Positions 37,103-48,365 of a stretch of DNA of 64,000 bases are shown piece after piece (the first letter of the stretch is position 1; every line of letters begins with the position of its first letter). The notes under the pieces are model-generated. The model saw only the letters and a program-made list of their open reading frames with translations, was not told the origin of the DNA and did not search any database. Location: positions 276,161 through 340,160 of the forward strand of contig MU270073.1 of NCBI GenBank assembly GCA_021432635.1. The letters run 5' to 3'. This stretch comes from Thozetella sp. PMI_491. Its lineage: Eukaryota; Ascomycota; Sordariomycetes; Chaetosphaeriales; Chaetosphaeriaceae. A program made the position numbers and the translations under genes.

Positions 37103-37537
37103 CTTGGGTTAAATTCCACAGAATGCGACGACGAAAATCACCAGGCCAATGGCTGACCAAACAGAGGAAGAACAAGCGTCTTCTCCAGCTAGTGACTGGG
37201 TTGCGGAATAAAAAGCTTTCGAAATCCGTCGTGCGAAGCTGCCCAAGAAATTTCGAGCCGATCAACTTTTTAGTGGAGCTGCGGGGCTTATCGCTTATCG
37301 TAGGTTGCCGGGAAGGCTGGACCTCCCCTGTGGGTTCAGCCACGCGAAAGTCAATAGAGCCTGTTCGCAACGACAAAAGTTGCGAACACCATCCCAAGTC
37401 GACACCCACCATCTCGAAACGGGCAGGCGCGCATAATGCCCTGCGATACCTCCCATATTTCCACTATCCAAGCCACTATTTGACTCAACAACCAAACCCC
37501 CCTGCGCCAGCGCGACACCACAGCCGGCATCCCGAGG
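37103..37537. promoter_or_regulatory. Shared divergent promoter of PWP1 and PRP16
   Basis: 435 bp separate the two start codons. A CCAAT box lies at 37146-37150, close to the PWP1 start. The GC content is lower than in the flanking genes, and a minus-strand pyrimidine/purine bias is visible. No TATA box stands at a convincing distance from either gene. Joint control of the two genes is an inference from the arrangement. Confidence 0.6.
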
Positions 37538-40315
37538 ATGGAGGACCTCGAGGCGGATCGGGCTTTGGACCGCGACTGGTACGGAGGCGAAGGTGATTTG
37601 GGCGGGCACACGTTTGGCGATGACTTCCATAACCCTTTTGGATATGGCACCGACAACAGCTGGGCTGCGCAGGAGCGAGAGGCGGCTCTGGCGGAGAAAA
37701 AGAAGCTGGGCGTCCAGAGAGGCATGAACGCGAAGCAACTACAAAGGCAAAAGGAAACGGACGCATGGGAAAGCAACAGGATGGTATCATCCGGAACGGC
37801 GCAAAAGAGGCATTTTGACCACGACTTTGAGGATGACGAGGAGTCGACCCGCGTCCATCTGCTTGTGCATGACCTCCGGCCGCCCTTCTTGGACGGCTCC
37901 GTCATCTTTACAAAGCAGCTTGAGCCGATACCTGCAGTGCGCGACTACCAGAGCGACATGGCTGTCTTTAGCAGAAAAGGGAGCAAAGTCGTAAGAAACA
38001 ACAGGCAGCAGCGCGAGAGGGTAAAGCAGGCACAGGAAGCCACCAGCGTGGCAGGGACGGCCTTGGGCAACTTGATGGGGGTCAAAGCAGACCCGATCGA
38101 CTCGGAGGATGGTCCCTTGCCCGCGGTGAGCGACGGCAAAGTGAGAAGAGAGAAACCCCCGCCTTCCGAGGGGCCAGTTGTGGTCGTGAAGAACCACACG
38201 ATCCAGGAGCAGCGCGAGTCGCTGCCGGCATTTGCCGTTCGAGAGGAGCTGCTTCGCATCATCCGACAGTTCCAAGTCATCATCGTCGTGGGAGAGACAG
38301 GATCAGGCAAGACAACGCAGCTCACTCAATTCCTATACGAGGACGGCTACGGCCAGAACGGCATGATTGGGTGTACCCAGCCCAGGAGAGTGGCAGCCAT
38401 GAGCGTCGCAAAGCGCGTCGCTGAGGAGATGGGCGTGCCTCTGGGGAGCACCGTCGGTTACGCCATTCGATTTGAGGACTACACGTCTCCGGATACCAAG
38501 ATCAAGTATATGACAGACGGCATCCTGCTCCGCGAGTCTCTCAATGATGGGGATCTGGACAAGTATTCGTGCATCATCCTGGACGAGGCCCACGAGCGCG
38601 CCTTGAACACCGACATTTCCATGGGCCTGTTCAAGAAAATCCTTCAGAGACGGCGGGATCTGAAGCTGATTGTTACGTCGGCGACCATGAATGCCCAGAA
38701 ATTCTCCGACTTCTACAGTGGAGCCCCCGTGTTCACCATTCCTGGCAGAACGTTCCCGGTGAACGTCAAGTTCAGCAACTCCCCCGTGGAGGACTACGTG
38801 GACCAGGCTGTGCATCAAATATTGATGATCCACATCGGCAAGGGCAAGGGCGACATACTTGTCTTCATGACCGGACAGGAAGACATTGAGGTGACATGCG
38901 CGCTCACTCGGGAGCGACTAGAGGCTCTAGCCGACGCCCCGGAGTTGAGCATATTGCCACTTTACAGTCAGATGCCTGCAGACCTGCAGACCAAGATCTT
39001 CGACCGAGCCCCTCCTGGTGTTCGAAAGTGCATCGTGGCCACCAACATCGCTGAGACTAGCTTGACGGTTGACGGCGTTGTGTATGTCATCGATGCCGGC
39101 TTCTCCAAGCTCAAGGTGTACAACCCAAAGATGGGTATGGACACGCTCCAGATCACCCCGATCTCCCAAGCCAATGCCCAGCAGCGTTCTGGCCGTGCCG
39201 GCCGAACCGGACCCGGTGAGGCATACCGCCTCTACACGGAGAAGGCGTTCAAGGACGAGCTCTACATCCAGACCATCCCCGAGATCCAGCGGACAAATCT
39301 CAGTAACACGGTCTTGATGCTCAAGTCGCTGGGCGTGCGAGATCTCCTGGATTTCGACTTCATGGACCCTCCTCCCAAGGACACCATCACTACCTCGCTC
39401 TTTGAGATGTGGGCACTGGGGGCGTTGGACAATCTTGGTGAGCTCACGGACCTGGGCCGGAAGATCAACTCGTTCCCGATGGACCCGTCGCTCGCGAAGC
39501 TCCTTGTCATGTCGGCCGAGTATGGGTGTAGCGAAGAGATGGTCACTATCGTGTCGATGCTCTCAGTTCCCAATGTCTTCTACCGGCCTAAGGAACCGAC
39601 GCGGCAGCAAGAGTCGGACACGGCGCGCGAGAAGTTCTTCGTCCCAGAATCGGACCATTTAACCTTCCTACACGTCTACACGCAGTGGAAGTCGAACGGG
39701 TACAACGAGGGCTGGTGTATCCGTCACTTTTTGCACTCCAAGTCGCTGCGGCGCTCAAAGGAGGTGCGCGACCAGCTGGTGGACATCATGAAGATGCAGC
39801 AGATGGAGATGGTCAGCTGCGGTACCGACTGGGACATCATCCGCAAGTGCATCTGCTCGGGTTACTACCACCAAGCCTCCCGGGTCAAGGGTATCGGCGA
39901 GTACAGCAATCTCAGGACGAATGTCCCAGCCCAGCTGCACCCAACCAGTGCGCTCTACGGTCTCGGTTCCCTGCCGGACTACGTCGTCTACCACGAGCTG
40001 ATTCTTACCTCCAAGGCATACATGTCGGTGGTGACGTCGGTGGACCCGCGTTGGCTGGCCGAGCTTGGCGGTGTGTTCTACTCGGTCAAGGAGAAGGGCT
40101 ACTCGGCACACAAGAAGCGTGTGCTAGAGACTGAGATCAACCGCAAGTGGGAGATCGAGGCCCAGATGGCAGAGGATCGAAAGAGAGAGGAGGCGAGGAA
40201 GGCACTCGAGGACGAAGATGGACCCAGGATGGTTAAGAAGGTGTCAAAATCTAATGACAAGAAGGTTGTGAGATCGGGCGAGGTCGTAAAGCCTGTAAGA
40301 AAACGGAAGTTTTAG
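37538..40315 (+). CDS. prp16: DEAH-box splicing ATPase PRP16 (DHX38)
   Basis: RNA-dependent ATPase that remodels the spliceosome after the first catalytic step. Intronless, 925 residues. The region DRDWYGGEG...FHNPFGYG and RVHLLVHDLRPPFLDG with GTALGNLMGVK identifies PRP16 rather than PRP2, PRP22 or PRP43. Helicase motifs are GETGSGKTT (252-260), TQPRRVAAMS, DEAH (349-352), SATM (381-384), FMTGQEDIEV, ATNIAETSLTVDG and QRSGRAGRTGPG (about 549-560), followed by the winged-helix, ratchet and OB modules. The protein begins only a few residues before the conserved DRDWY block, so it lacks the long charged N-terminus of yeast and human PRP16. An in-frame TGA at 37481 limits any extension unless an upstream exon exists. 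The Tls1/HCA59 gene starts 331 bp downstream. Confidence 0.95.
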   Translation: MEDLEADRALDRDWYGGEGDLGGHTFGDDFHNPFGYGTDNSWAAQEREAALAEKKKLGVQRGMNAKQLQRQKETDAWESNRMVSSGTAQKRHFDHDFEDDEESTRVHLLVHDLRPPFLDGSVIFTKQLEPIPAVRDYQSDMAVFSRKGSKVVRNNRQQRERVKQAQEATSVAGTALGNLMGVKADPIDSEDGPLPAVSDGKVRREKPPPSEGPVVVVKNHTIQEQRESLPAFAVREELLRIIRQFQVIIVVGETGSGKTTQLTQFLYEDGYGQNGMIGCTQPRRVAAMSVAKRVAEEMGVPLGSTVGYAIRFEDYTSPDTKIKYMTDGILLRESLNDGDLDKYSCIILDEAHERALNTDISMGLFKKILQRRRDLKLIVTSATMNAQKFSDFYSGAPVFTIPGRTFPVNVKFSNSPVEDYVDQAVHQILMIHIGKGKGDILVFMTGQEDIEVTCALTRERLEALADAPELSILPLYSQMPADLQTKIFDRAPPGVRKCIVATNIAETSLTVDGVVYVIDAGFSKLKVYNPKMGMDTLQITPISQANAQQRSGRAGRTGPGEAYRLYTEKAFKDELYIQTIPEIQRTNLSNTVLMLKSLGVRDLLDFDFMDPPPKDTITTSLFEMWALGALDNLGELTDLGRKINSFPMDPSLAKLLVMSAEYGCSEEMVTIVSMLSVPNVFYRPKEPTRQQESDTAREKFFVPESDHLTFLHVYTQWKSNGYNEGWCIRHFLHSKSLRRSKEVRDQLVDIMKMQQMEMVSCGTDWDIIRKCICSGYYHQASRVKGIGEYSNLRTNVPAQLHPTSALYGLGSLPDYVVYHELILTSKAYMSVVTSVDPRWLAELGGVFYSVKEKGYSAHKKRVLETEINRKWEIEAQMAEDRKREEARKALEDEDGPRMVKKVSKSNDKKVVRSGEVVKPVRKRKF

Positions 40316-40646
40316 CTGTACGAGGACGCCATTGTCATACCCCATCTACTTGCTTATCTAGACGCCAGGATAGAGTACAGACCAAATCTGTTCCCCACTT
40401 TCCGTCAAGCCAAAAACACCCAGGTTCCTACCGTATCTACCTTTCGCAAACCGTTTATGCTACGAACTGGACCCAACTGGGATCGATAGGAGGTGGGGGT
40501 TCACTGACTAAAGTAAACAAACCCGGTGGGGTGACCCTAACCCTTGTTCGCAACCGAGTCGATTGGCGTCACCTTGCATTTGCAGTAGCTACATCATACC
40601 TCTCGAACCAGATAGCTCTACCAAACAGCCAAACTCAGCCGCATTC
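40316..40646. other. Short PRP16-Tls1 spacer
   Basis: This is the 3' flank of PRP16 and the promoter of the HCA59 gene. The downstream frame is open back to 40563, but the first ATG is at 40647. Nothing else was seen. Confidence 0.6.
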
Positions 40647-41929
40647 ATGCCATCCAACGATTCAGAAGCAAGCGGCGAGCCGCAAGTTGTATTTCGCGGC
40701 AAGAAGCGAAAGATATACCGGCAGCGTGTGGACGAGCGAGACGGCGAAGCAGGTAGTAGTGAGCATGCGACCACAGACGCCCAGCTCGCGGCATCCACAC
40801 AGGACAACGACGGCCAGGCAACAACAGCACCGGAGGACGGGACAGGAGATGATGGCATTTCGGTTTCAGAACTACTGCGCATTCGAAATGCGCGCAGAAG
40901 CAAGCACGGCGGCGTCTCGTTCAGCGCGGCGCAATCATCGAGGCACGAGGGCGACGGAACCGATGCTGACGCCGACCGAGAACATAGCCTCCTCCCTCAC
41001 GAAGATGCGGAGCTTGCCCAGTCACAGGATGGATTCGGGATGTCGAGGCGCTTCGCGCCCCAGACTGGACTCGTGGGCGAGTTAGTTAACAAGCACATGT
41101 GAGTGACCACCCGCCAGCACCTAGGGCCGAACTCCCCCCCCCCCCCCCGAGGTGCTGCGACCGGCCCAGAGGCTAATCAAGGAAGGGAGGAATATGTAGA
41201 ATCTGTACTGGCTAGCCGAAACCGCTCCGCGGCAAACGACACCGATGGGCCGGGTCAGAATCCAGCCCATCCCGCGCGAACAACCCCGGTTGTGGCGCCC
41301 AAGGCCCAACCGCAGGGCATGATGCAAGGGAAGCTACAAGAGATCGACCTCGGCGAAGAGGTGCGCGCGAGGAATATCGCCATGACAGAACGCGCGCGGC
41401 GGCGGCTCGAAGGCAACCCCGCTGCCGAGGACGACGAGGAGGAGGACGAGACGGGCATCCGGCAGAAGAAGGTGCGGCTTGGGCGGGACGGCAAGCCATG
41501 GCGGCCGCGGAACCGACGAGGCAGCGATGACGCCAAGCGCGACCAGCTGGTTGAGCAATTTCTCAGTGAAAACAGATGTAAGTGCTCACCCGCCCCTCCG
41601 CCCCCGGTCTTGATGACTCCCAACAGGGGCTAACAAGGACCGAACTAGTGGATGTCTACGACGTACAGCCTGACCAACGAGGAACCCCGGGCGGTGCCGA
41701 CGACGACGACGACGGGGCCGCGGACGACCGCATCGCAGAGGAGTTCCGGCGCGACTTCATGGACGCCATGTCGCAGCGGCGGCAGAGGAAGAAGCCCGCG
41801 CTGAACGCACCGAAAGGTGCGCCGAAACCAGGGGAGGAGGTTCTCAAAGGGCCTAAGCTGGGCGGCAGCCGCAACGTGCGGTCGCAGGTCCGAGACATAT
41901 TGCTCAAGGAGCAAGAACGGAAGCGGTAA
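40647..41929 (+). CDS. HCA59/Tls1 family splicing factor (C9orf78 homologue)
   Basis: Nuclear spliceosome-associated protein. Fission yeast Tls1 and human C9orf78 bind the Brr2 helicase and affect splicing, in yeast of shelterin transcripts. Exons are 40647-41098, 41186-41577 and 41649-41929 (introns 87 and 71 nt), giving 374 residues. Diagnostic features are the N-terminal VVFRGKKRKIYRQR, ISVSELLRIRNARRSKHGGV, the junction LVNKHM followed by EEYVESVLASR, and the MMQGKLQEIDLGEE segment. The C-terminal region has ENRLDVYDVQPD and RIAEEFRRDFMDAMSQRRQR. Most of the chain is charged and probably disordered. The first intron carries a run of 15 C (41134-41148). Position directly after PRP16 puts two spliceosome genes in tandem. 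Confidence 0.9.
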
Positions 41930-44458
41930 TGAGGACAAGGCTCGGCCTCATCAACGAGCAAGCGTGTACAGTATAGCCGGGGTAGCCATCGGCAGCTCGT
42001 ACAGCGGGACGTCGCATATTGCACGATGGCCAGTCAGGCCAGGTGGTCAGGCTGCCAGCCCCTACTGCCGACAAGGCTGCTGCGGTACTTGGTTGGGTAT
42101 GTACATACCATAGTAATACTCCGTACGACATAACAGTACTGATAGCAGTCGTCGTACTTGCCTTACTAGTACGAAGTACTGTAGCAGCCCCGATCTTGCC
42201 GGAATCCCTGGCGTGTTTCCGACGACCTGGGGTTTCCTCGGGCCAAATTTCGGGCGTGAGCACCGAACGGGGTCAGCGTCAGTCATCCGCAGCAGAAGTG
42301 CTTATGGCCGACCCGCCAAGCTTTAGTTCGAGTATACTACTGAATTGAGGAATATAACCCCACTTGAACGCAGACGCGAATGTGAGCGGGCTGCGGTCTC
42401 CGTACATTCGTTCCTCTTGTCTCCTCTTTGCCACAGGCAGGTGCAACCGCACCATCCATGCTCGGTCTCTCTGTCTTTCCTCTCTTCTTCTGCTCGCCCC
42501 CCGCCTCCCGCCTCCCTACCCTTTCGGATAATTATGTATCGACTGTGAGATGGATTGCGCCGCAAGTCCAAGTGGGGGTACTCAGCGATGGAGTCGGGGA
42601 TAGCATTGCGGATTTGGCCTGTTTTGGACAAAGCATAGTTATAGGTATTTGAGATTTGCGCTCACCCAGACGGCAGCCTAGCACCTCAGACTCTGTATGC
42701 ACTAACTAGGGAGTGATGGCCTCTGCTTGACACACAAAGGAGCGACCAAGCGGTTCGCAAAAAAAAGCGGCGCCAAAATGGCAGCCTCAAAGGGCCGCCT
42801 CTGAGCCTCGAAGCGGGGCGGGTCCAGCAGGGTGGCGCTAATGCAGCCCGGCGCCCAGCCGCAGCACGCTTCAGGGGTCCCTATTTGCCGGAGCCCCTGC
42901 TTAGCTCAAAATAACTCAGCCCAGATGCTGACAGATGCCCCACCTCTGAGACCCCTCTCGGACAGTACAAATTTCCAGGCAGAGGACGATCTCGCCCTGT
43001 GATTTCGGCGCCGCGCCGGACAGTGCGGGAAAGCTGAGCGGTGCCCATTGCCAACGTCGCTGTCTTACCACCCAGCACCGGAAAAGCAAGCCAACGTCCG
43101 TTCCTTGCCCAATCGCACCGAGATCATCGTGTGCTGCGGCCCCTCGCTGTGGCTGTTCTTCCCCTCCTCCGGGTGCAATGTACACAGGTTGACAGGCTGC
43201 TCTACATGGCTTGATACAGTAGGTAGGGGATATCGGGAGGGGGAAGACGCGGCTCGAGGGTTAGGATTCGACGACAAAAGAGGCTTTTGTCCTTGAACTC
43301 GACACCCCCCCCTGGATCCCGCATGCTCTTTTTTAAACGGCCCTATGGCGCGCTCCCTTTGGGTGAGACGCCCCTCACCCCCCCCCCCCCCCCCTTGGAG
43401 GCTTGGTTTGAGATTGACATGCTCACAGCAGCAGCGTGTGCCAGCCCAGCGCCTGGCTTCGGGCATTGTCCAGTGCCTGAGAGAGCAAGGAAGAGAGGAA
43501 CTTTATCAGAGACCCGCCTTTCTCAAAATCCTGGGGAACTTCGCACATGGGACTAGGGGTCCTTGCTGTGTAGGACGTAGTCTACGTACGTAGTGCCCAT
43601 CACAGGGGTGCTCCATGAGAAAAAGCGTGTTAGTACTATGTAGGCAGTCAGTCGTAAGGATGTAAGGTAGGTCGGCGGACGAGCCCCAAGCGAGGGCGCT
43701 AACTGATTAACCCGCTCGCGGAGGCTGCGGTGCCTAAGAGGCTGAACCTCCACAGAGCACTGCCCGTGATGATGGCCGCCAGGGTAGAGAGGAAGAAGAA
43801 AAAAAAAGGCCAACTTCCACGAATGACGGCCAATCCAGAGCGGTTGGACCGCAATAGGGATACCAGGAGAGCAAGCTAGAAATCTTCAATGGCGGCTGGG
43901 TAGGGGATTTTGTTTCCTCAGTTGGTGCACCGAGAGGCCAAAAAGAGGGTCGTTCGGCCGTCGTCTTGGGCGAGGCTGCGCCTCTTCTGCTAGTGTAGTC
44001 TTGGGACACCGACTTAGAAAGTGGGCGTGGCGTGCGTCTCGTCTGGGTGCGTCCGCGCTTTTTGGAGTGATCCTGACGGTCTCAGCTGGGCCACACTCTG
44101 CTGACACCAACTTAGCAGAGCCCTTCCCATCTCTGGCCTAACCCGCTCCCCCCCAGCTCGCTCCTTCCAGCTCAGAACGCCCACCCCCGGGGACCTGTCA
44201 GATTTTCCCCTTCAGCACCCAACTTTACACCGAAACCACCTCTCACACAAACTTTTACCTCCTCAACGCATCGTGGTCGGCCAGCAGTGCGCCGGCACCC
44301 TCTGGCGACACCCACGACGACATCGACGACGTGCAATGCCAGCCTAGGTACCGAAAGGAGGGACAATTATATCTCGGCCTTTTATAGAGCTAGCTCGCCT
44401 TGCAGAGCCGGCCCGCGCACACGCGAATCCGCGACACCCACTTAGACCACCCCTCAGC
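41930..44458. other. Intergenic region of 2.5 kb
   Basis: It contains a cluster of GTACT/ACTCCGTAC-type motifs at about 42090-42180, a run of 17 C at 43378-43394 and the perfect palindrome CTACGTACGTAG at 43582-43593. No coding frame or RNA gene was recognised. The last 200 bp are C-rich and form the promoter of the membrane protein gene. Confidence 0.6.
43582..43593. repeat. Perfect palindrome CTACGTACGTAG
   Basis: A 12-bp perfect palindrome in intergenic DNA, related in composition to those near 17328 and 31773. Confidence 0.85.
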
Positions 44459-45875
44459 ATGAGGATACGACCGACGACATGGCTGGCCGCGACGGCCTCG
44501 CTAGCTGGTGTGGCATGGGGCACGGGGAACGAGATCATCATCTTCCAAGACACTTACTTCCTGAGCAGCGATTCCTCCCTTGAAGGAGTCGCCATTCTCC
44601 TCTCCAGCCATCCCAACGTCGACCTGGAGCCGCTTATTGTGAAAAACCAGAGCAAGGAATTTTTCTGGACGGCCAAGGACGGTACGACAGTCAACCGGGT
44701 CAACCTCTATGTCAACAACACGGTTGCCTTGAGAACCCCCGACATGTCCTCAAATGACGCAGCACCAGACTCTACTGTAACCACCTCCTCGTCGATAGCA
44801 CACCCCTCGTCGGGAGGAGGCTCCTTTGGGCCCCATGAGAGAAGACAGCAAACCGACCAGAGATGTAAAGCCCCAGGAGCTCGCAGCCACGAGTGAAGTT
44901 TGATGATGCTAACCGGCCTATCTAGTGGTTCTCTCAGAGTTGTCAGTCGCCGTCAATGCAATTCTTCTCGCGAGTCTAGCGCCCAATCCTAATGATCCGG
45001 CTATGTACTTCGAGGCGATATGGACCAACTCTGCGGGATCGACGGGAACTAGCTACAGCCGCAATTTCACTGTCATGGCTGACTTTAACGCCCAAGGGTC
45101 TGGTACTTTCAACCTCGCTGAGAAGTTCAAGGATTCCTCACCTGCCAAGTCCGAGATTAGCGCACAAGCAACCAGCTCCCCGACATCGAGCAGCCCAGGC
45201 CAGCTTCCGTCGTCATCCACGGCGACGGCAGCTCCTGTGAGCTCATCATCCGGTGGTCTTAGTACGGGTGCCATCGCCGGCATTGCCGTCGGCTGTGGTG
45301 TTGTGGGACTCGCAATCATCGCCGGCACTATCTGGTTCTGTTGCCGCCGCCGCCGTCAGGACGGTATGGCCGGCTACGGTGAGGCTAGGAACCGCACCCA
45401 AGAGCTCATGGCTGAGAAGGAAGCCAACGGTGGTGTTGATGTCGCGCCGCACTCGCCCTACTCGGACGACGGCACCGGCGGGCTGACCGGCAACGGCGTG
45501 CACCACCATACCGATAGCCTCATGGCAGGCGGTGCTGCGGGCGTGGGCATGGCGGCGGCAGCGGACTACCAGCACCACTCACCACCCTCCGCCATCGACC
45601 GATCCTACACGCCGTACTCGGATCGCCCGATCGCCTCAATGGGCTCGCCCGCCACGCAGCGCGCATCGATTGGCGCCGGGAGGACCGAGTCGGCGCACGC
45701 ATCAGAGCACGACCTAGAGCCGCACGCAGCGCCCGGTGGCATCCGCAGCGCGACTTCGGCGTCCCAGTATGCGCATCTAGTGGAGGACGGCATGACCGAA
45801 GACGAAATCCGGCGGATTGAGGAGGAAGAGCGACAACTAGATGCGGCCATCCAGCAGGCCGGCACGAGACGATGA
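44459..45875 (+). CDS. Secreted single-pass membrane protein, unknown function
   Basis: Exons are 44459-44864 and 44926-45875 (intron 61 nt with CTAAC branch), giving 451 residues. A signal peptide is likely (MRIRPTTWLAATASLAGVAW, cleavage near residue 20-22). The extracellular part (to about residue 245) contains NEIIIFQDTYFLSS, WTAKDGTTVNRVNLYVNN and AMYFEAIWTNSAG, with several N-glycosylation sequons, then a Ser/Thr/Pro stalk. One transmembrane helix (about 248-272, GAIAGIAVGCGVVGLAIIAG) is followed by CCRRRR, giving an outside-to-inside topology. The cytoplasmic tail ends in a conserved-looking acidic helix with EDGMTEDEIRRIEEEERQLD. The layout resembles Mid2/Wsc-like wall sensors, but I see no WSC or Mid2 signature, so function is open. 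Confidence 0.85.
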
Positions 45876-46930
45876 GCTCGGCCTCGCCGCTGAGTGAACC
45901 TCGGGGGCATCTTTGGGCAGGTGTGGACTTTTTTTGGTTTATGCTTCCGGTGCGCCGGCACCATAGCAATATTCCCACCACGGCATTAGGAGTTGGTTAA
46001 GGCTGGCGACTTGTATTGTTTTCTGTTCTTCTCATCTCGGGATTCATTTGCATGCTTGGTGCAAACCCAGCCATTCGCTTGATTGATACCACGGCGCGGC
46101 CAGGCAGCCTTTGCCGCATCTCCACCATCCGCGATGTCACCATAACCTGTCGATTCGCGTCCATACGGGTGGGCCTGGGAGAGAATATGCCATGTAATAA
46201 GACTTGCCCTCTTGCCAGTAGTCAAGAGGGTGCTTCGGCCGAGGGGGAGGCACGCCGTGCTTCTCCGGCACCGAGCATGTTCTGTACATAGCCTGGGAAA
46301 TTTAAAATACTATCCAAAGTGCAGCGTCGGCGTAACCCTCCTGATAGCGTTCCTAAGGATTCCCTACCCACCCCGGGCCGCTCTTGTACCTCTGCTACGT
46401 CGCGAGTCGGCGGCACAGGAGCAACTGGAGCGCAGGCCTAAGTTTAGCCAGCCGACAATTAGCTTTGGGAGGGGAAGGGGGGAGGCGTGGCGCTCCGTCA
46501 CCCTCCCACAAGGGCATCTCTTGAAAGAAACGGTCGGCTCCTCCAACGGTTGACGAGGATGGAAGAACTGAACTAGGCCGGCGGAGACCACCACACTTGC
46601 CTACGTCACTGGTCGGGAGGGAAACGGACGTACGGGGGCCAGTTGCCCTTTCATTATCCCCCACGCAGGCCTATTGCGGCCAACACCTAGTGTACAATGG
46701 ATATCCCCGAAGACAATGAATGATCCCTTCCTCCCGTGTTCGCCAACGCCGCGAAGACGATTGTGTTGCCAATTGCATGCTTGAAACTCGTTTGGGGGCC
46801 GCACGATATACCTGGAGCACCATGCTCATAGCTCATCTTGCTCTCTCTGACCTTTCGGACTCGCTTCTTACAAGCGCTCTCTCGTCAGATCACCGCTTTC
46901 GCCCTTTGGCTGACCAAGAAGGGGTGCGTT
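45876..46930. other. Convergent 3' flanks, nothing recognised
   Basis: The region lies between the membrane protein stop and the TVP23 stop on the other strand. Short open frames are present without coding character. Confidence 0.6.
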
Positions 46931-47807
46931 TTACCTAAAAAACCGCCCCATCATGTTGGTAGCAATGCTCCCGGCGAGGTTGCCCGACGAGAAGGCGCTG
47001 CCGGCGATGTTGGACGCCTGGCTGAACTTGTCGCAGCGCGAGAACGCCAGCGAGTTGGTGATGGTCAGCGCAAGCGCGATGGCTAATGAACCGGTCGGTC
47101 AGTATGCTGTTCTTGGTCTCGCCGCGCGCCGCGAGACAGAGTTGCGGGGTGAATGGCGCATGTGACACCTACCTATGAGCGGCAGCCAGATGAACTTGAG
47201 GCTGAAGATGACCATGATGGCCAGCGCGACCCACAGCCCCGGCTGAAGATACATGGCCAGCCAGAAGAAACGGCTGTCAGTGGCGTTGATGATCTTGGTC
47301 CCCGGCTCGCTGCTCTCAAAGACCCAGTGCGACTCCCCCGACTGCGGGTCGACTTCGTTCCACCAGCGCAGTCCCACGAGCCGGCGCCCGGCGATGTTTT
47401 TGAGGTAGTAGAAGTCGGCGGCGAGGAGGAGAATGGTGATGATAAAGATCATGACCCTGGGAAGAGAGGAGCGACGTCAGCATTGCGCTCTATGGTCCGC
47501 GCTGGCGCGTGACTGGGAGAGGGGGCTAGAGGGCAATGTCGCCGGAGAGTACGATGGTCACGGAGCGCTTACATGTTTGAGGTGAACAAGAAGCCGAGCA
47601 GGTATACGAGAAGACTCGCTGTTATCCACCGGGGAGTTAGCCATTGCCCTAGCTTTATTTGCGTGGGTGAGATGGTTGGGAGCTTCCCATGAAGGGAGCT
47701 TGGGTATGCCACGTACACACTCGGAAGGCGAGAAAGGTCAGCAGGGTGATGGGGTGAGAGCTGAGGCGCCAGCTCAGAGAGCCGGGCAGAGGTTGTGGTT
47801 GTTCCAT
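46931..47807 (-). CDS. tvp23: Golgi membrane protein TVP23
   Basis: Four-pass membrane protein of late Golgi vesicles (FAM18/TVP23 family). Minus-strand exons are 47807-47717, 47618-47573, 47456-47173 and 47082-46931 (introns 98, 116 and 90 nt), giving 190 residues, the usual length. The sequence starts [19 protein letters not shown]. Membrane segments lie in [10 protein letters not shown]...[45 protein letters not shown] and the last exon. Family blocks are [27 protein letters not shown] and [14 protein letters not shown]; the protein ends MMGRFFR. The exon 1 donor is GTACGT at 47716, which gives FRVSSLLVY; the overlapping GTGTGT would shift the frame. Divergent from the CitE-like gene. Confidence 0.94.
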
Positions 47808-48365
47808 CGTTGTCGTCGTCGTTGTGTGAAGGGGAAAAGAGTGACAGCGAGCACGAATGCGCCTCGGCTTGTTGCGGAGGTACCTGGATTAAAGTGTGGA
47901 AGCCAGCCGTGAGGCTTGTCGTGAAACTGTCAACTTTCCATGAGCTGCGTAATGGAGACCCCTGCCGCTCTGAGCCAGCACTAGATCATATTGGGACAAG
48001 TGCCTGCGTATGTGGTCTCAGGCGGTGGCCGCTGGCAGAATACAATTGGGGAATGTCTGTCGGGGCGGCCTCGGTAACTGCATCAAGAGTTGGAGAAACT
48101 CGGGTTAGAAGGGGGAAGACGATATCGAGGGTCGATTTGCCTAGAAACCGTTCGTTCCCTTTTTTTCACATCGTGATGTAAAGACTCTCACTTTCCCTCA
48201 CTTTTGCGCGCTTCTTGAAGAAAGCTCCCCCTTCCACAGACAAGATTCGCGCCTGTTGGATTGCCCCTTGGGACAAGCTCGTAAAGGGAGGACGAGACTA
48301 AGAAGGACTGGGTTGAGATAACCCCAAATTCGAGTGGATAATACTGCTGGAGAATCGATCTTGGA
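47808..48365. promoter_or_regulatory. Divergent promoter region of TVP23 and the CitE-like gene
   Basis: 558 bp separate the two start codons. I see no TATA box or recognisable operator. The sequence is less GC-rich than the flanking exons. Confidence 0.5.

Noticed and set aside
46838-47512. Plus-strand frames across the TVP23 region
   Set aside because: They are antisense shadows of the four TVP23 exons, which have complete family conservation.
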